Below are positions 1 to 10,867 of a stretch of 64,000 nucleotides of DNA, piece after piece. The notes under the pieces are model-generated. The model had not been told where the DNA came from and made no database searches. It worked only from the letters and a program-made list of their open reading frames with translations. Every line of letters starts with the position of its first letter. The first letter of the stretch is position 1. The translations under genes were made by a program, and so were the position numbers. This DNA comes from Sistotremastrum niveocremeum HHB9708. Lineage: Eukaryota > Basidiomycota > Agaricomycetes > Sistotremastrales > Sistotremastraceae. Where the stretch lies: positions 82,408-146,407 of the forward strand of contig KV419446.1 of NCBI GenBank assembly GCA_001630475.1, written 5' to 3'.

Positions 1-627
1 AACCTCAATCGGATGTCCGAATCATAAACGTACGTCTCTGCGTCCCTCGAGATCTTTATCTACGATAAAGGATGTCAGGTTTCCTCAATGGCGCATGGGA
101 TGATTGGAGAACCGGTTAAATTCGATTCAAAGGAATCCTTCAACGTTCAATTCTCCGGACATTTTATGGGGATGATGAAGCGTTACTGTATGTATTCCAT
201 CCAATCGAGTTACTTCCTCCATTGACTTGTGTGTTCAGCATTGACCAAGCTCCAACAAATCCTCGTACTCAAATACCTTCAATCTCAACTGACCGCCGAA
301 GGCGTCGACATCACATGTATCTCCGTCCATCCAGGCGAGATCATGTCTCCCGGAGCCGCACAAGATCTTCCCGACGTCGCATGGCCCCTCCAAATGCTCA
401 TGCGAGCTTATAAAGCTATTAAATTTTTGCCTGTCAGATACGGAGGTATAACTCCTGCTTTCGCAGCTGCGTCTATCGAAGTTGCGGGTGATAAAGAGAA
501 GTACAAGGGAGCGTATCTGATTCCGTATGGAAAGATTGAGAAGGCTAGTAAGGAGGCCGAGAATCCCGAGTTGGCGAAGGAACTATATGACACGACTGAA
601 AAGATAGTCTCGGACTTAGGGATCTGA
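1..627 (+). CDS. Short-chain dehydrogenase/reductase, 3' part
   Basis: NAD(P)-dependent oxidoreductase of the SDR superfamily, cut by the left window edge. Exons: before 1..29, 79..187 and 239..627; introns of 49 nt (30-78) and 51 nt (188-238), both GT..AG. Joining the exons gives the catalytic serine segment INVSSMAHG and, across the second splice, YSLTK, which fits the SDR YxxxK active-site motif. This confirms both introns. After it come VDITCISVHPGEI, the usual post-catalytic PG motif, and a C-terminal helix ending SDLGI. The Rossmann TGxxxGIG motif must lie upstream of the window. The pattern is closest to the retinol dehydrogenase/WW-oxidoreductase type of fungal SDR; the substrate cannot be inferred. 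Confidence 0.88.
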
Positions 628-828
628 TCGATTTTTACCGTCTATCGCGATACTCTTGTCGTAGTCCACACAGTGAATATCGCCAGGAACAGATTGACTT
701 CCGGCTAATAAAATCTACTAGAGGAATGCAACGGATATATCGGTTCCCATTAGCCGTTCGTAAGTTACGTATCATTCAACGTGCCGCAAGCAGCCCTACC
801 CTCGACGACAACCTGAACAGCTAGAGAT

Positions 829-2459
829 ATGAATGGCCTATACGAAATGCCAACTGAAACAATTCTCCGTATACTTGAGGAACTTGGGATAGCAGACATG
901 GTCTCGGTCGCGATGGTACGTACCTTTCGCCCAGCGAATTCGACCCTAATCCGAGCCAACTGCTCTAGACATGTTCACGTTTTCGCGAGCTGGTCATATC
1001 ATCTCGGGTTCTGGCGAAAGCTTACGATCATGATCGGTTGCTTCGAAACAATGCGCATCGTGCGATCGATCCGTTGGATCTCTTCAAAGAATCACTCCGA
1101 GCGATACACCTTGACCGTCACCTACGGTCAGCCCGTGCGATAAGTCCTCACAGGTACACAACCATCCACCAACCCAGTCGCTCGAGATCGATCCACGATT
1201 TCTGTCAGGGAAATTCTACCGATGTTGTCGTTTTGAGACAGGAGACAACCTTCACCCTCCTGTGTGTCGATAATCCCGTCTTAAAAGCGGATTATGTTGT
1301 GCAGTCAGCCATCAATGGCGATAACGCAACTTATCCATTAATTTACTATTCGAGGTTCGAGGTCTTATCAGGATCAGACACCCTGATTCTGGCATTGGTT
1401 GTAACCTACGCCGTTGGAGGTGGATCCGAGCTGCAAATTCACGAGTTTTCAACTGCACAGCACGACTTCGGCTTTCATAGGAAAATTCATCGCAAATCCC
1501 TGACGCATCTTCTGCGAGATGGGTTTGGTTTGGCTGGTGGAATCTGCATACGCGAGCCTTTCGTCTTCTTCCACTGCGCTGTCGGCAAGTCTCAAGCCTC
1601 GATCTCGATCTTGCACAATTGGAACACCGAAGCCTCCAAGTGCTTCTGGTTGCGCTTGAAGTCTAGTGAGATAGCTCATGAAATTAAGGTCGGGCATCTT
1701 TAATACACTGTTGACGGCCTACTCAAAGAAGCACAGAGATTTACACGGATACACAGCGCTATTTTCCACCCTTTGCGGGAGGCAATAGTTGTTATTTCAA
1801 CTACCTCTTACGCACTAGATGAACCGAGAGGTGAATGTGAAACAGTAACACATCTCTCGGAACTCAATCTCGCAGATCTTCTGATCAATCATGAGGATTC
1901 AGTAGAAGTTTTTGAAGACGTTGAACTGAAGCCACTGGCGCATCTGAATCATACGAGCATCCCGGGGTGGCTATCTTCGTCTTTGCCCGGACATCTGATC
2001 CCGTGTCCGGTGCAGATATCGAGCAACTCCTCTTGGACTTACAATTTTCTATTCATGCGTGGGCCACCTGCGAACACTTACTCTCCTGATGTTCCCATTG
2101 CTCCGGAAGTCCTGATTTCTTTCCGTTTTTCGGAAGGAGGACACCCGGTGTGTTTAGTAACCAATGTCCCAATTCCTCAAGATCTTCACGTTCCAGATCT
2201 GCGTGTTCTTACTCCGCAAGGCCGTCCTGTTTTGTTGCCTTTCTTGTGGCCCCTGGCGAGTACGTACAGGATAGCTCTACTCTATTATGGCGGCGATGGA
2301 CTCTCATCCCCGCGATGGGTTGAGCTCGAGTTCGATTGTTACAAGCTCGGTTTATCTCCTCAGGGTCCTTATGAGCGCGATCATTGTTATTGTAGTTTTG
2401 ATTGTCGCACTGGAAGGTTCATTGTAGCCCACAGAGAACTTGTTTGCATACAATATTGA
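829..2459 (+). CDS. F-box-like protein, family 1 member A
   Basis: Predicted F-box protein of 509 aa, first of three tandem paralogues. Exons 829..915, 969..1688 and 1737..2459, all phase 0; introns of 53 and 48 nt. The F-box core is MPTETILRILEELGIADMVS, then the first intron, then TCSRFRELVISSRVL, so the intron splits the F-box. The body has the family marks: an LHNW motif (the NWRTG position of its paralogues), the SSW motif after PVQISSN, and the terminal VCIQY. Intron 2 uses a weak GTCGGG donor, placed by matching the paralogue with GTCAGT. F-box proteins recruit substrates to SCF ubiquitin ligases through Skp1; the C-terminal half probably folds as a substrate-binding domain, but its fold is not recognised. 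Function inferred from the F-box only. Confidence 0.82.
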
Positions 2460-2671
2460 ATGTAGAACAATTATCTCGTTTCTCTTACTCTATATGTGAC
2501 TTAATCATTTTGACAGTCAGTCCAAAGCCTCGCTCATTGACGAGCTGGGTACAGGCCGAGTTGGCCGAAAATAATCCCACAGTCCGCTAAAGAACAAAGC
2601 AATCAATCACGGGCAGTGAGGCCCGTCTCGATCTTGGTCACCCCACATCGACAACCGTAAGATCAAGCTAT

Positions 2672-4430
2672 ATGATGGCATGCCTGCATGTGATGCCGAC
2701 CGAGATAATCCTCCATATCCTGAAAGACCGAGGAGTATCAGACATGATCTCCGTAGCTCTGGTACGTCGATCAAATGTTCCAATCTCGGCGGCGGGTACT
2801 CACTATCGTCGTTGCTGCTTTCATGGCTCAATCTAGACTTGTTCCCGGTTCCGTGATCTCATAATCTCTTCTCGCATCTTATCCCAAGCGTACGACAACC
2901 ACCGCATCACCATCTTCACTGCAGTCGACGCCTTGAGCTACTATAAAGCCGCGCTGCGAGCCATTCACATCGCACAATACATCTCTACAGCGGATGTGCT
3001 ACGTCCTCGAAGTCACAAAACAATCGCAATCAATGAACACTACGGAAATGAAAATCTTTTGTTCGAATGTCGCGGCACTCGCACTAACACAATTCTTCTA
3101 ATGGACGGAATCTCATTCATCTTGTTCAACCTCGATATCCCCGGCCTTCAAGCCGAGTTCACTCCGATGGCATCAGATAACTCAAAGAGGGGCGATTCCT
3201 TTTTCGGGGGATTAAGCGCTGAATTCGGAGTGTTTGATTCAGAATTCGAGCTCTCTGCAACCAAGGACAGTATCATCCTAGCTTTAGTTGGCTCTGATTC
3301 GAGCGAGCCAGATGAACTCGAGATCCAAGTCCATGAGATCTCGATTTCCGCGAATGATTTCGGTGCTCACAAGGATCAATTGGGAAGTCTCAGTCTCGGT
3401 ATGGGTACACTGGCATTGGAAGACGGACACGAAGCGTCGCAGATGGAACTTCACATCCGTGTCCACGACCCTCACGTCTTCCTCTACGCGGGGAGGGGGT
3501 CATCATCCGAGCAACCAGCCGTCTTGTACAATTGGAGAACAGGGACATTCAAACGCTTTCATCCACGCCGAAGGCAATCGGGAACAGACAAACACGTCAG
3601 TCTTCTCGTCGATTTTACGATCAGTCAGTGCAATCGTCTGACTAAAACAAATATAGGTGATGATCATCCATTCAAATTTTCATCCCTTCCGAGATGCAAT
3701 TGTAATCGAGGACAGAGCTTACGATATGGGCTACCCAACCGCTACACCAATCTTTCTTTTGGAGATCGATATTACCTCCCTCCTTTCTGGTCCCTCGACC
3801 GAGTCATCTCCATTCACCGAAACGTTTCACCTGCGCACTTTAGCCAAGATCGACTGCAGTGACACATTCAAACTATTCAAAAATCCCTCGATCCTCCTCT
3901 CCACCCCAATCCAGATCTCAGGGGTCAACTCATGGAATATAAGTTTCCTATCCATTCCAAACTATGAGAACGATAAAAACTTCCCTGGCGGCGTACCGTA
4001 TAACAGCATCCCTCGGAATACCCCATCCCTTTTCTCTGTCATTTTCACAGAAGGTCAAACAGAGCCTACAATGTCGAGGACATCCCTCCCTGTCCCACAT
4101 CACCTTGCTTTCCAAAATCTACATTTTCTTGCACCCGGCCAGATCCTCTCGGTCAAAGGATCAGGTCTCGGAGCAAAAAGAGCATATAACCATATCGCTC
4201 TCCATTACGTCGCAGAGCACCCATCATCAGCTCGGTGGATTGATCTCAACGTTAATGCCGCTGTCCGGAAGACCGTGGAGAGGAGCCCGAATGGTTACAA
4301 TTCTGCGTCCAGCCGCAGACTGACTAGGAGCTTGCTTTCGGATGATGAATGGGCAACTTTAGCTTTCGATCCGGTCGGTGGACGGTTCATAGAGGTGTTC
4401 GAGGGGAAAATCCTCTGTATTCAATACTAA
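2672..4430 (+). CDS. F-box-like protein, family 1 member B
   Basis: Paralogue of the gene just upstream, 540 aa. Exons 2672..2761, 2837..3595 and 3657..4430, all phase 0; intron donors GTACGT and GTCAGT. The start is the first of two adjacent ATGs; the second (2675) is equally possible. F-box: MPTEIILHILKDRGVSDMIS, then after the intron TCSRFRDLIISSRIL. It carries the clearest family motifs: VLYNWRTGTFKRF near residue 230, PIQISGVNSWN in the last third, HPFRDAIV just after intron 2, and a terminal LCIQY. About 210 bp separate it from the gene upstream and 300 bp from the one downstream, as in a tandem array. Likely an SCF substrate adaptor; target unknown. Confidence 0.85.
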
Positions 4431-4729
4431 TGAGCTCATTCACTGGGATGAAACTATATATCTTTTGTGCCGTATTGTCATAGCATCCGAGTCGCAGGAT
4501 AAAGACTTTGTCTTGGGAATTGATGTGTGCTTGAGCCGAGAGATGTATTTCCCGGACGTTGGGCTAGGATGGAGAAAGAAATCGGTGTCTCTCACAAGCG
4601 ATTGCGATAGCCTTGACAAACATTCACGCACGCTTGATAGGATTCAGGGCCTCAAGGCCTCAAGGACACTGAGTCGCACTTCATCGGCATTCGCCGCCAA
4701 CCCTTGCCCTGGCCGCAATTGCCTTCTCG

Positions 4730-6400
4730 ATGGGATGCCTGTACCTCGTGCCGACAGAGATAGCCCTAAATATTTTCAAGGATGTAGGGATATCAGAGAT
4801 GGTCTCTCTGGCACTGGCTCGTGGTATTTCCTCGAGAAGAATTTTTACTTGACTGACCAATCGTTTCAGACATGTTCCCGATTCCGTGATCTAGTTATAT
4901 CATCTCGGATTCTAGAAAAGGCCTACGACCATCATAGGATCCAATCGCCACACCCAGAAGACCCCTTCGCTCTCTACAAAGATGCTCTGCGAGCCATTCG
5001 TCTCGCACAGGGCATGTCGACAGGACACGTGTTACGTCCACGACACTCCAATGCCTTCCCGATCTCTCAAAGCTCCGAGGAGGGATGGACATTCTGTCGT
5101 GGAACGTCTAGCAATGTTGCCGTCGTCAGAAACTGGGACTTCAATCTATTCGTCTTCCTCAGCCTGGACCGTCCTCACATGAGAAACGAATTCCCGCTCC
5201 CAACAGGGAGAGTCATACTCAGACACTCGGTCGTGATCGGCAATTGTCAGGGCTTACTCGGTCGAAAATATTTTGATAGCGAGTTTGAAATATCTTCTAC
5301 CGAGGATAGTCTCATTCTAGCCCTCGTGTGCCCAACTGGATTCCAAGATGGTGCTTATGGATCAGTCCCAGTTCAAGTCCAGGTGCACGAATTTTCGATC
5401 TCGGGAGATACCTTCGGCTGTCACAGAAAACAATGGGCGACTCTGAATTTGGAGAGACAGTTAGGAACATTACAAGCCATGTCGACTGTCATTCGTCTTT
5501 GCGATCCATACGTCTTCATCTTCACCCGAGGGTACGAGAGACCGGTGATTTTACTCAATTGGAGAACCGGGATTTTTTGGTGTTTCGTACTACGCTGTGC
5601 GCAATTGGAATTCCCCGAGAATAAGGTCAATCTTGTTATCACTGGTATTTGGAATATGGAATGCTCATTGTTTAATATCTGGAACATAGATTGACATCGG
5701 GGCCGCGACTTTTCATCCATTGCGCGAATCAATCCTCATCGAAGATACGAGCTTCACATTATTCCCGTTCGGCAGACCAAAGTCGCTCTTACAACTGGAT
5801 ATTCCCTCGACCCTCGCCCTCGCCGAATCCGGCTTGACAGAAATTGTCCAGGAAGTACATTTAACAAAGCTTGTCGATTTCACCCCTTCATTCGGTGTTC
5901 AAGAATGCGAAATGGTACACCACATGCCCATTCACTTCACAGGCATTTCATCATGGAGTCTCAACTACCTATACATGCCATCGCCCAGTTCATTCACAGA
6001 CGGCTCCCTCTCCGATTCCGCTCCTCAGCCTGTCCTTCTTTCACTCTCTTTCACGGAAGATGAGACGGAACCGACGGTATCATCAGTGCACATCCAACTC
6101 CCAAATAATCCATCTCATCGAGATCACCATTTTTTGGCCCCCTCTCGATTCTACTCTGTCCACACAACACCCAGCGCGACATATAGCCAGTTTCTCCTTC
6201 ACGCTGCTTCTGAAGATCTGTCATCGACTCGGTGGGTCGAGCTTCAGAGTCCTCCAGAGGAACCGGATTTGTACGAGTGGTCTCAGATTGGGAGGCGGGA
6301 GGAGCGCTCAAAGAAGTACCACCCATCGTTGAGCTTCAACCCTTCTCACGGAAGGTTACTCGAAATATTCGATGGGTACCTGTTCGTAGCCCAATATTGA
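4730..6400 (+). CDS. F-box-like protein, family 1 member C
   Basis: Third tandem paralogue, 517 aa. Exons 4730..4816, 4870..5625 and 5690..6400. F-box: LVPTEIALNIFKDVGISEMV, then intron, then TCSRFRDLVISSRIL. The first intron begins GCTCGT where the closest paralogue (10868-12563, minus strand) has GTTCGT, so this looks like a GC-AG intron produced by a T-to-C change. The two introns stay alignable, including the shared CTTGACTGA branch region. Without splicing the frame happens to stay open through the intron, so a retained-intron product would be in frame. Other family motifs: LLNWRTGIFW, GISSWSLNYLYM, terminal FVAQY. The second intron (5626..5689) ends CATAG. An SCF adaptor role is inferred from the F-box only. 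Confidence 0.82.
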
Positions 6401-6620
6401 CGGGGATCGAAAATGATATGTCGATGAACCATCGGGGCCGTGTTTCGATGGTGGGAGCCGGAAGGGGAGGCGAATCGGAAGTGAAGGTGCATGACTGCAG
6501 AATTGAATTAGAGGAAAACGAGTTTGCTGACCAGAAAGACGAACGAGAACGATGTTTCTAGACCAATGAGAAGTCGAAAATCCAATAAAAATAATAGGCC
6601 AGTCAACGACAAGACAGAGT

Positions 6621-7091
6621 CTAAGATCCGACAAACTCGTCATTCGGAGAGGTGATCTTGATAGAAGAGTCTTCGGTCGAAGACGGAGGAGACGATCTGG
6701 AAGGCGACTGCAATGAGGTGGTTCCATTCGCCGGCGAAGAAGATTTGTTGGACGAGCTGTCTCTCGAGGAAGATGGCGCAGACGTCTCGACATTCGAGCC
6801 AAATGGAACAGACGACTGGGAAGTCGAAGGAGCAGACTTGGAGCCATTTCTCTTTATCGACTCGACAAGCCCCTCAACCTCACTCCACGAACGCGCATCG
6901 TCCGACTCATTCCTATTTATCGCCTCCACAAGCCCCTCGAGAACATTCCATGTACACCCAAGTGGACGTTCATAATCTCCCTCCGAGGCGTCCAAAGCTG
7001 GAGGTAAACGCTGAAAGGCTACTCTGTTTATGAGATCTGAACGAGTAGGAAATCTCTTTCCGATGGGCGGTCGTCGACTTCGACGTTCCAT
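6621..7091 (-). CDS. Ser-rich hypothetical ORF
   Basis: Open frame of 156 aa from an ATG at 7091 to a stop at 6621. The N-terminus is basic (MERRSRRPPIGKR), the C-terminal 80 residues are dominated by Ser, Pro and Asn, and there is no recognisable domain. A short internal duplication is visible: LEGLVEAINRNE about 20 residues before VEGLVESIKRNG, each preceded by a tryptophan. Two other frames are also open just upstream (to 7194 and 7324), so an upstream exon could exist, but no splice junction was convincing. It sits between the tandem F-box cluster and the conserved gene at 7822-9079. It could be a real small gene, the last exon of a longer one, or a chance frame in biased sequence. Confidence 0.35.
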   Translation of the reverse strand: MERRSRRPPIGKRFPTRSDLINRVAFQRLPPALDASEGDYERPLGCTWNVLEGLVEAINRNESDDARSWSEVEGLVESIKRNGSKSAPSTSQSSVPFGSNVETSAPSSSRDSSSNKSSSPANGTTSLQSPSRSSPPSSTEDSSIKITSPNDEFVGS

Positions 7092-7821
7092 TCGGGTTGG
7101 GATTTGCGATATCGATGTTCGAAGAGAAAGAAGAGATTGAGAGAGAAGGCTGAAGCAAGAATGGGAGAATAAAGATGCTGCTTAGATGCTGCAACGCCCG
7201 CTAAGCCCTTGATGACCGATAAGCCGGTGCAGCAACTGCCACGTGTACAGTCGTGCAGGTTTCGATAAATATACGGTAGTCTTGAGATTGTAAGTTGTCT
7301 TGGTTCGGATTGAACAGCAGTCATTATTCGTACAGCACCAATCGAGTGTCAGAGGAAAGAGGGCGTCAAGCAGATGGATTAATTATACGATTACGTGTAA
7401 AGTAAGTGTAATAAAATGAAAGTCGAGCGATACTTTAAGTAAGAGAGGTATCATTTTTCGTATCCGGTAACCAGTAACGAGTTGAGTGACGAGTCGAGTA
7501 AGGAAAGGAGGCAATAGAAGTGAGTATAATAATTAAAAAAGGATGATGTATCGATGAGACAGTTGAGAAAATTGAGCTGAGAAGTTGAGAAGGTTGGCCG
7601 ATCCGATGCGGTGGATGAATTAGATATGTCTCGAATCGAGGCTTTGCTCGATGAGTTATTGTTTGGGATGGTATAAGGTGAATTGGTGAGAAAGAAAGGT
7701 CGTAATCCGTATCCATATCCATTGGGAAACGCGTATCACTTGAGGGCAAGAAAGTTGAGAACTGCATGAGGGAATGAGGGGGGAAGGTGAGATGAGGGGA
7801 GGTAAGAAGCAAGAGGCAGTA
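7092..7821. other. Intergenic, no supported gene
   Basis: AT-richer stretch between the doubtful Ser-rich ORF and the 3' end of the gene at 7822-9079. Open frames on the minus strand (7435-7812 and 7028-7324) show no recognisable motif or consistent splicing. It probably holds the 3' untranslated part of the right-hand gene. Confidence 0.5.
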
Positions 7822-9079
7822 TTAAGCTTTAAGCTCCCTCAAAGCATTCATAACCTTCCGTCTCCTCGTCGAATCATCGACAGTAGTAACAACGCCCTTC
7901 CACTGTATCTCAACACCTTCAGCAGCATTCCTCTCTCGAGATCTCTCAATAGATCGTGACGCATCGCGTGATCGATCTCTGCGATCCGAAGATGATCGGG
8001 ACCTCGATTCGTTCGACGTCCTCGACGAAGAAGTCCTTCCGTCTTGCGAAGGAAGCGGAGGGAGTGGGAGAGTTGGAGGAGCGAGGGGAGGGAGACCGTA
8101 TGAGTATCGCTTTGATGAAGGATTCGTCATGTCTTTCGCAAAGACCAGATCAAGGGGGACGTTCTCTCCGAACCTCCGTTGAAGTCTAGCAAGCTTCGTC
8201 AATCGTCTCTGATGATCTACACATCACATGCAAGTCAGTTCTTGTTCTGACGAAATGTAAAGAAGGATATGTACCTGAGATGACGTTTTCGGGTGCGGGA
8301 GAGAGGGGTGTTGAAGGGAGGAAAGGAGAGTTCGGGAGGGAGCTTGATAGAGGAGGTGAGAGAGCGCCGTCTTTTTCTTTGGAGGCTGAGGCGGAGAGGG
8401 GGACGGGTGATGAGGCGCTGCGGACGTGCGAGGAAGGAGCAGGTCGGGTGTTTTCTTTGAGGTTAAGGGGTGGAGGTCGATGACGGTGGGATGATCGACG
8501 AGGAGGTGGTTGTCGAAGGATGTCACCTGCTCCCGCCGAGGATGGCGGCGTCGATGATGAAGATGAGGTGTTGCTCGAGGTTGTCGATTCGATGCGCAAC
8601 AACGAAGTCGTCGAGCTCATCGCATTTGCATTCGACCCGATGTTCAACACCGATGGGAGAGAAGGTATAGGTGGGACGGGTGGGACGGCAGAGTCGTCCG
8701 ACGAAGACGACGACGACTTTGAGCCGAAGAGGGTATGTCTCCTCTTCCTCATGCCACCCTCTTTCCGACATTCGTCGCTCTTCGTCCTCTTATGAGCTCC
8801 CTTGCCTTCTTTCCCCTGCTCCTCTGATGCTTTGCCAATGGGCAAAGGCCGAGGTGTATCGCATGATTTCGATTTGGATGAGATAGGACGGGATACGAGG
8901 TGAGGCGTCACCCCAAGAACTTGTTCGACTTTCTTATTTGACTTGATAAGATGCGCTCGAAGCTCGGGTGTCAGAGTTGGATGCGACGATGCTGAGTATG
9001 CGGACGTCGAGTGGATGGGTGAAGGTGACGTGTAGTGGATGAGTGGGACGGGTGGCCTGGTGAGTGCGAGTACGGGCAT
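7822..9079 (-). CDS. Conserved basidiomycete-type hypothetical protein
   Basis: Two exons, 9079..8275 and 8216..7822, with a 58-nt intron (GTACAT..TGTGTAG), giving 399 aa. The junction restores ISDHQRRLTKLARLQRRFGE, a compact charged helical block followed by NVPLDLVFA; this is the most conserved-looking part. The N-terminus starts MPVLALTRPPVPLIHYTSP, followed by LTPELRAHLIKSNKKVEQVL, a predicted helix. The middle (about residues 90-270) is low-complexity Ser/Pro/Arg sequence with basic clusters (KRTKSDE, RRSSHRHRP), suggesting a disordered, perhaps nuclear or signalling scaffold protein. The C-terminus has an RS-rich stretch and ends MNALRELKA. No enzymatic domain was recognised. Antisense frames over the exon (for example 8520-8795 +) are shadows. 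Confidence 0.8.
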
Positions 9080-10867
9080 GTCGTTCGTCGTCCGATGTAG
9101 GTTCAGTGTATACGTGTCGTGCGATGCGGTCTAGTCAAGCTCTATTGCGAGTCTCGAGATCCTAGGGTGGATGCGGCTGGATGTAGTTGGGGATGTAGTG
9201 GATGGATGTAGTACAAGTTCGTCGAATAGACGATACGATTGTAAGCACAGAACTGGCTGTCTTAAGAACCACTGCCCGCAGAGTAACGAGTCAAACAATA
9301 AGACACAAGAACAATAAGCTCGTCGACAGAGCAAGCAAGCGAAGGAGACGTCGACGGCGAGACGAGAGCGAGAATAATAAGCCCCGCCACGAGACGACGC
9401 GGTATAAGAGTCCCAAAACGTATATTACCAAATATAGAAAACAATAAACACAGCCGGTCGTCAGGCTTCCTCGATGCTTCTCTCCGAGTTCCGCGCGGAG
9501 GCGGTCGCGCGGAGATACCGGATTCGGAGGAGGGGCTTATTGTACATTTGGCGAAGCGCTTTGTATTTTTGTTTGGCTATGAACGCGAGGCTTTGTATTT
9601 GTGAATGGAAGGGAACGACACCAAATACAAGATTACCCTTGATGATTTCACAGCGTGTCATAGCATTCCAGCGCTGAGAGCTCTTGTTTGCGATGCATTC
9701 GAAAATGGAAGAAATATTCGTGAGAATGTTCAATTCGGTATGCGGTGGAGGCTGTGCACCTCCCAACGGCGACGACCCATTCCGCCACCGCGAGTGCGAA
9801 CGACATCGGCGCATCGCATCCAGGCTGATACCCTAACGCCCTGACATGTCTACAGGCTCCTTTATCTTCCCCGAGTCCAAGGCTCGATCATCGGGTGAAT
9901 GAACTCAAGGCTCTGTTGCCAGTGTCTCAAATCTGAATGAATCTCGACTTGCGAATGATGGTCCCTTCCTCTGGAGCTATTGTTTGAACCCAAGTCTACT
10001 AGTATCTCCTTCGTCGATCCCTGTGATTAAATTTCGTCTACTTATCTAACCACTCGTCATGCGGACGGCTTCTTGTTGTGTTCCGAATCGTCAATCAACC
10101 AACCATCATCGCATGGCATCGCAACAATGCCTTCAGTACTTCCAGTGGCGTGGAGTGAAGCGGAAAACTACAGCCTAGTCGTTGACGACATCAATCACGA
10201 GCCTCTCCCCTTCTGCTCCCGCTCCTCTAACCCTTGACGCTGACGCTGAGAAAACTGGCAGACTGAATACATCGGCCTATATACTCGACTGACCTCATTG
10301 AACCTAAAAACCTGAGAACCTGAGACTGGGTCGATACCGCACTGGACCTCCTCCGACACACGTACATCGTAACTCTGCTCGCTGATCGGACTCATCGACT
10401 CATCGAAGCCAAGATCGAAGCAGGACTACCGGTATACTCAACCACTCAACTTTTCGGAGATCGACAAAACCAGCTTGACGCAATCAATTTTATGAGAAGG
10501 TTTCAGCAAGCGCCCACGAACCCTTATCCCTGATGCCTGCTATATCCTCCGAAATGACGAACTACCGTTGCACTGCACCTCATCATCATCGGTCTGATCG
10601 ATCGACTCGATTGGTCTCATTATTAATATCGTGTCAAGGCAGTTCTCCGACGTCCTCCGAGATAACAGGAATATCTTTACTGAGGTCCGGAACGAGACCT
10701 TCCTTACCTCGAAATAATATTGATTAATTTCTTTTCGGACAACTGGCAACGAAAATCAAGTATACGCCTTCAAGTTAGGCACTTTAATCAACAGTACGTC
10801 CCACACGTTCCTTCATCGATGAATACATATACAAAGGAGACTGTATGTAGATAATGAGAGATGCATA
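9080..10867. other. Intergenic, 1.8 kb
   Basis: Between divergent 5' DNA of the gene at 7822-9079 and the 3' end of the F-box gene at 10868-12563. The longest frame is 117 aa (9461-9814, minus) with no recognisable domain. A purine-rich run near 9340-9380 is the only compositional peculiarity. No RNA gene or repeat was recognised. Confidence 0.5.

Noticed and set aside
4465-4729. Upstream extension of the F-box gene at 4730
   Set aside because: The frame is open back to 4465, but the paralogues all start with the short M-x-C-L or M-G-L leader directly before the F-box, and the extension has no similarity to them.
8470-8886. Plus-strand frames of 66-91 aa opposite the conserved minus-strand gene
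   Set aside because: They mirror codon bias of the exon on the other strand, which has a good splice junction and recognisable helical blocks.
9461-9814. 117-aa minus-strand frame with a hydrophobic and basic C-terminus
   Set aside because: No recognisable domain, no ATG at the frame start, and no splice chain; kept only as a remark in the intergenic entry.
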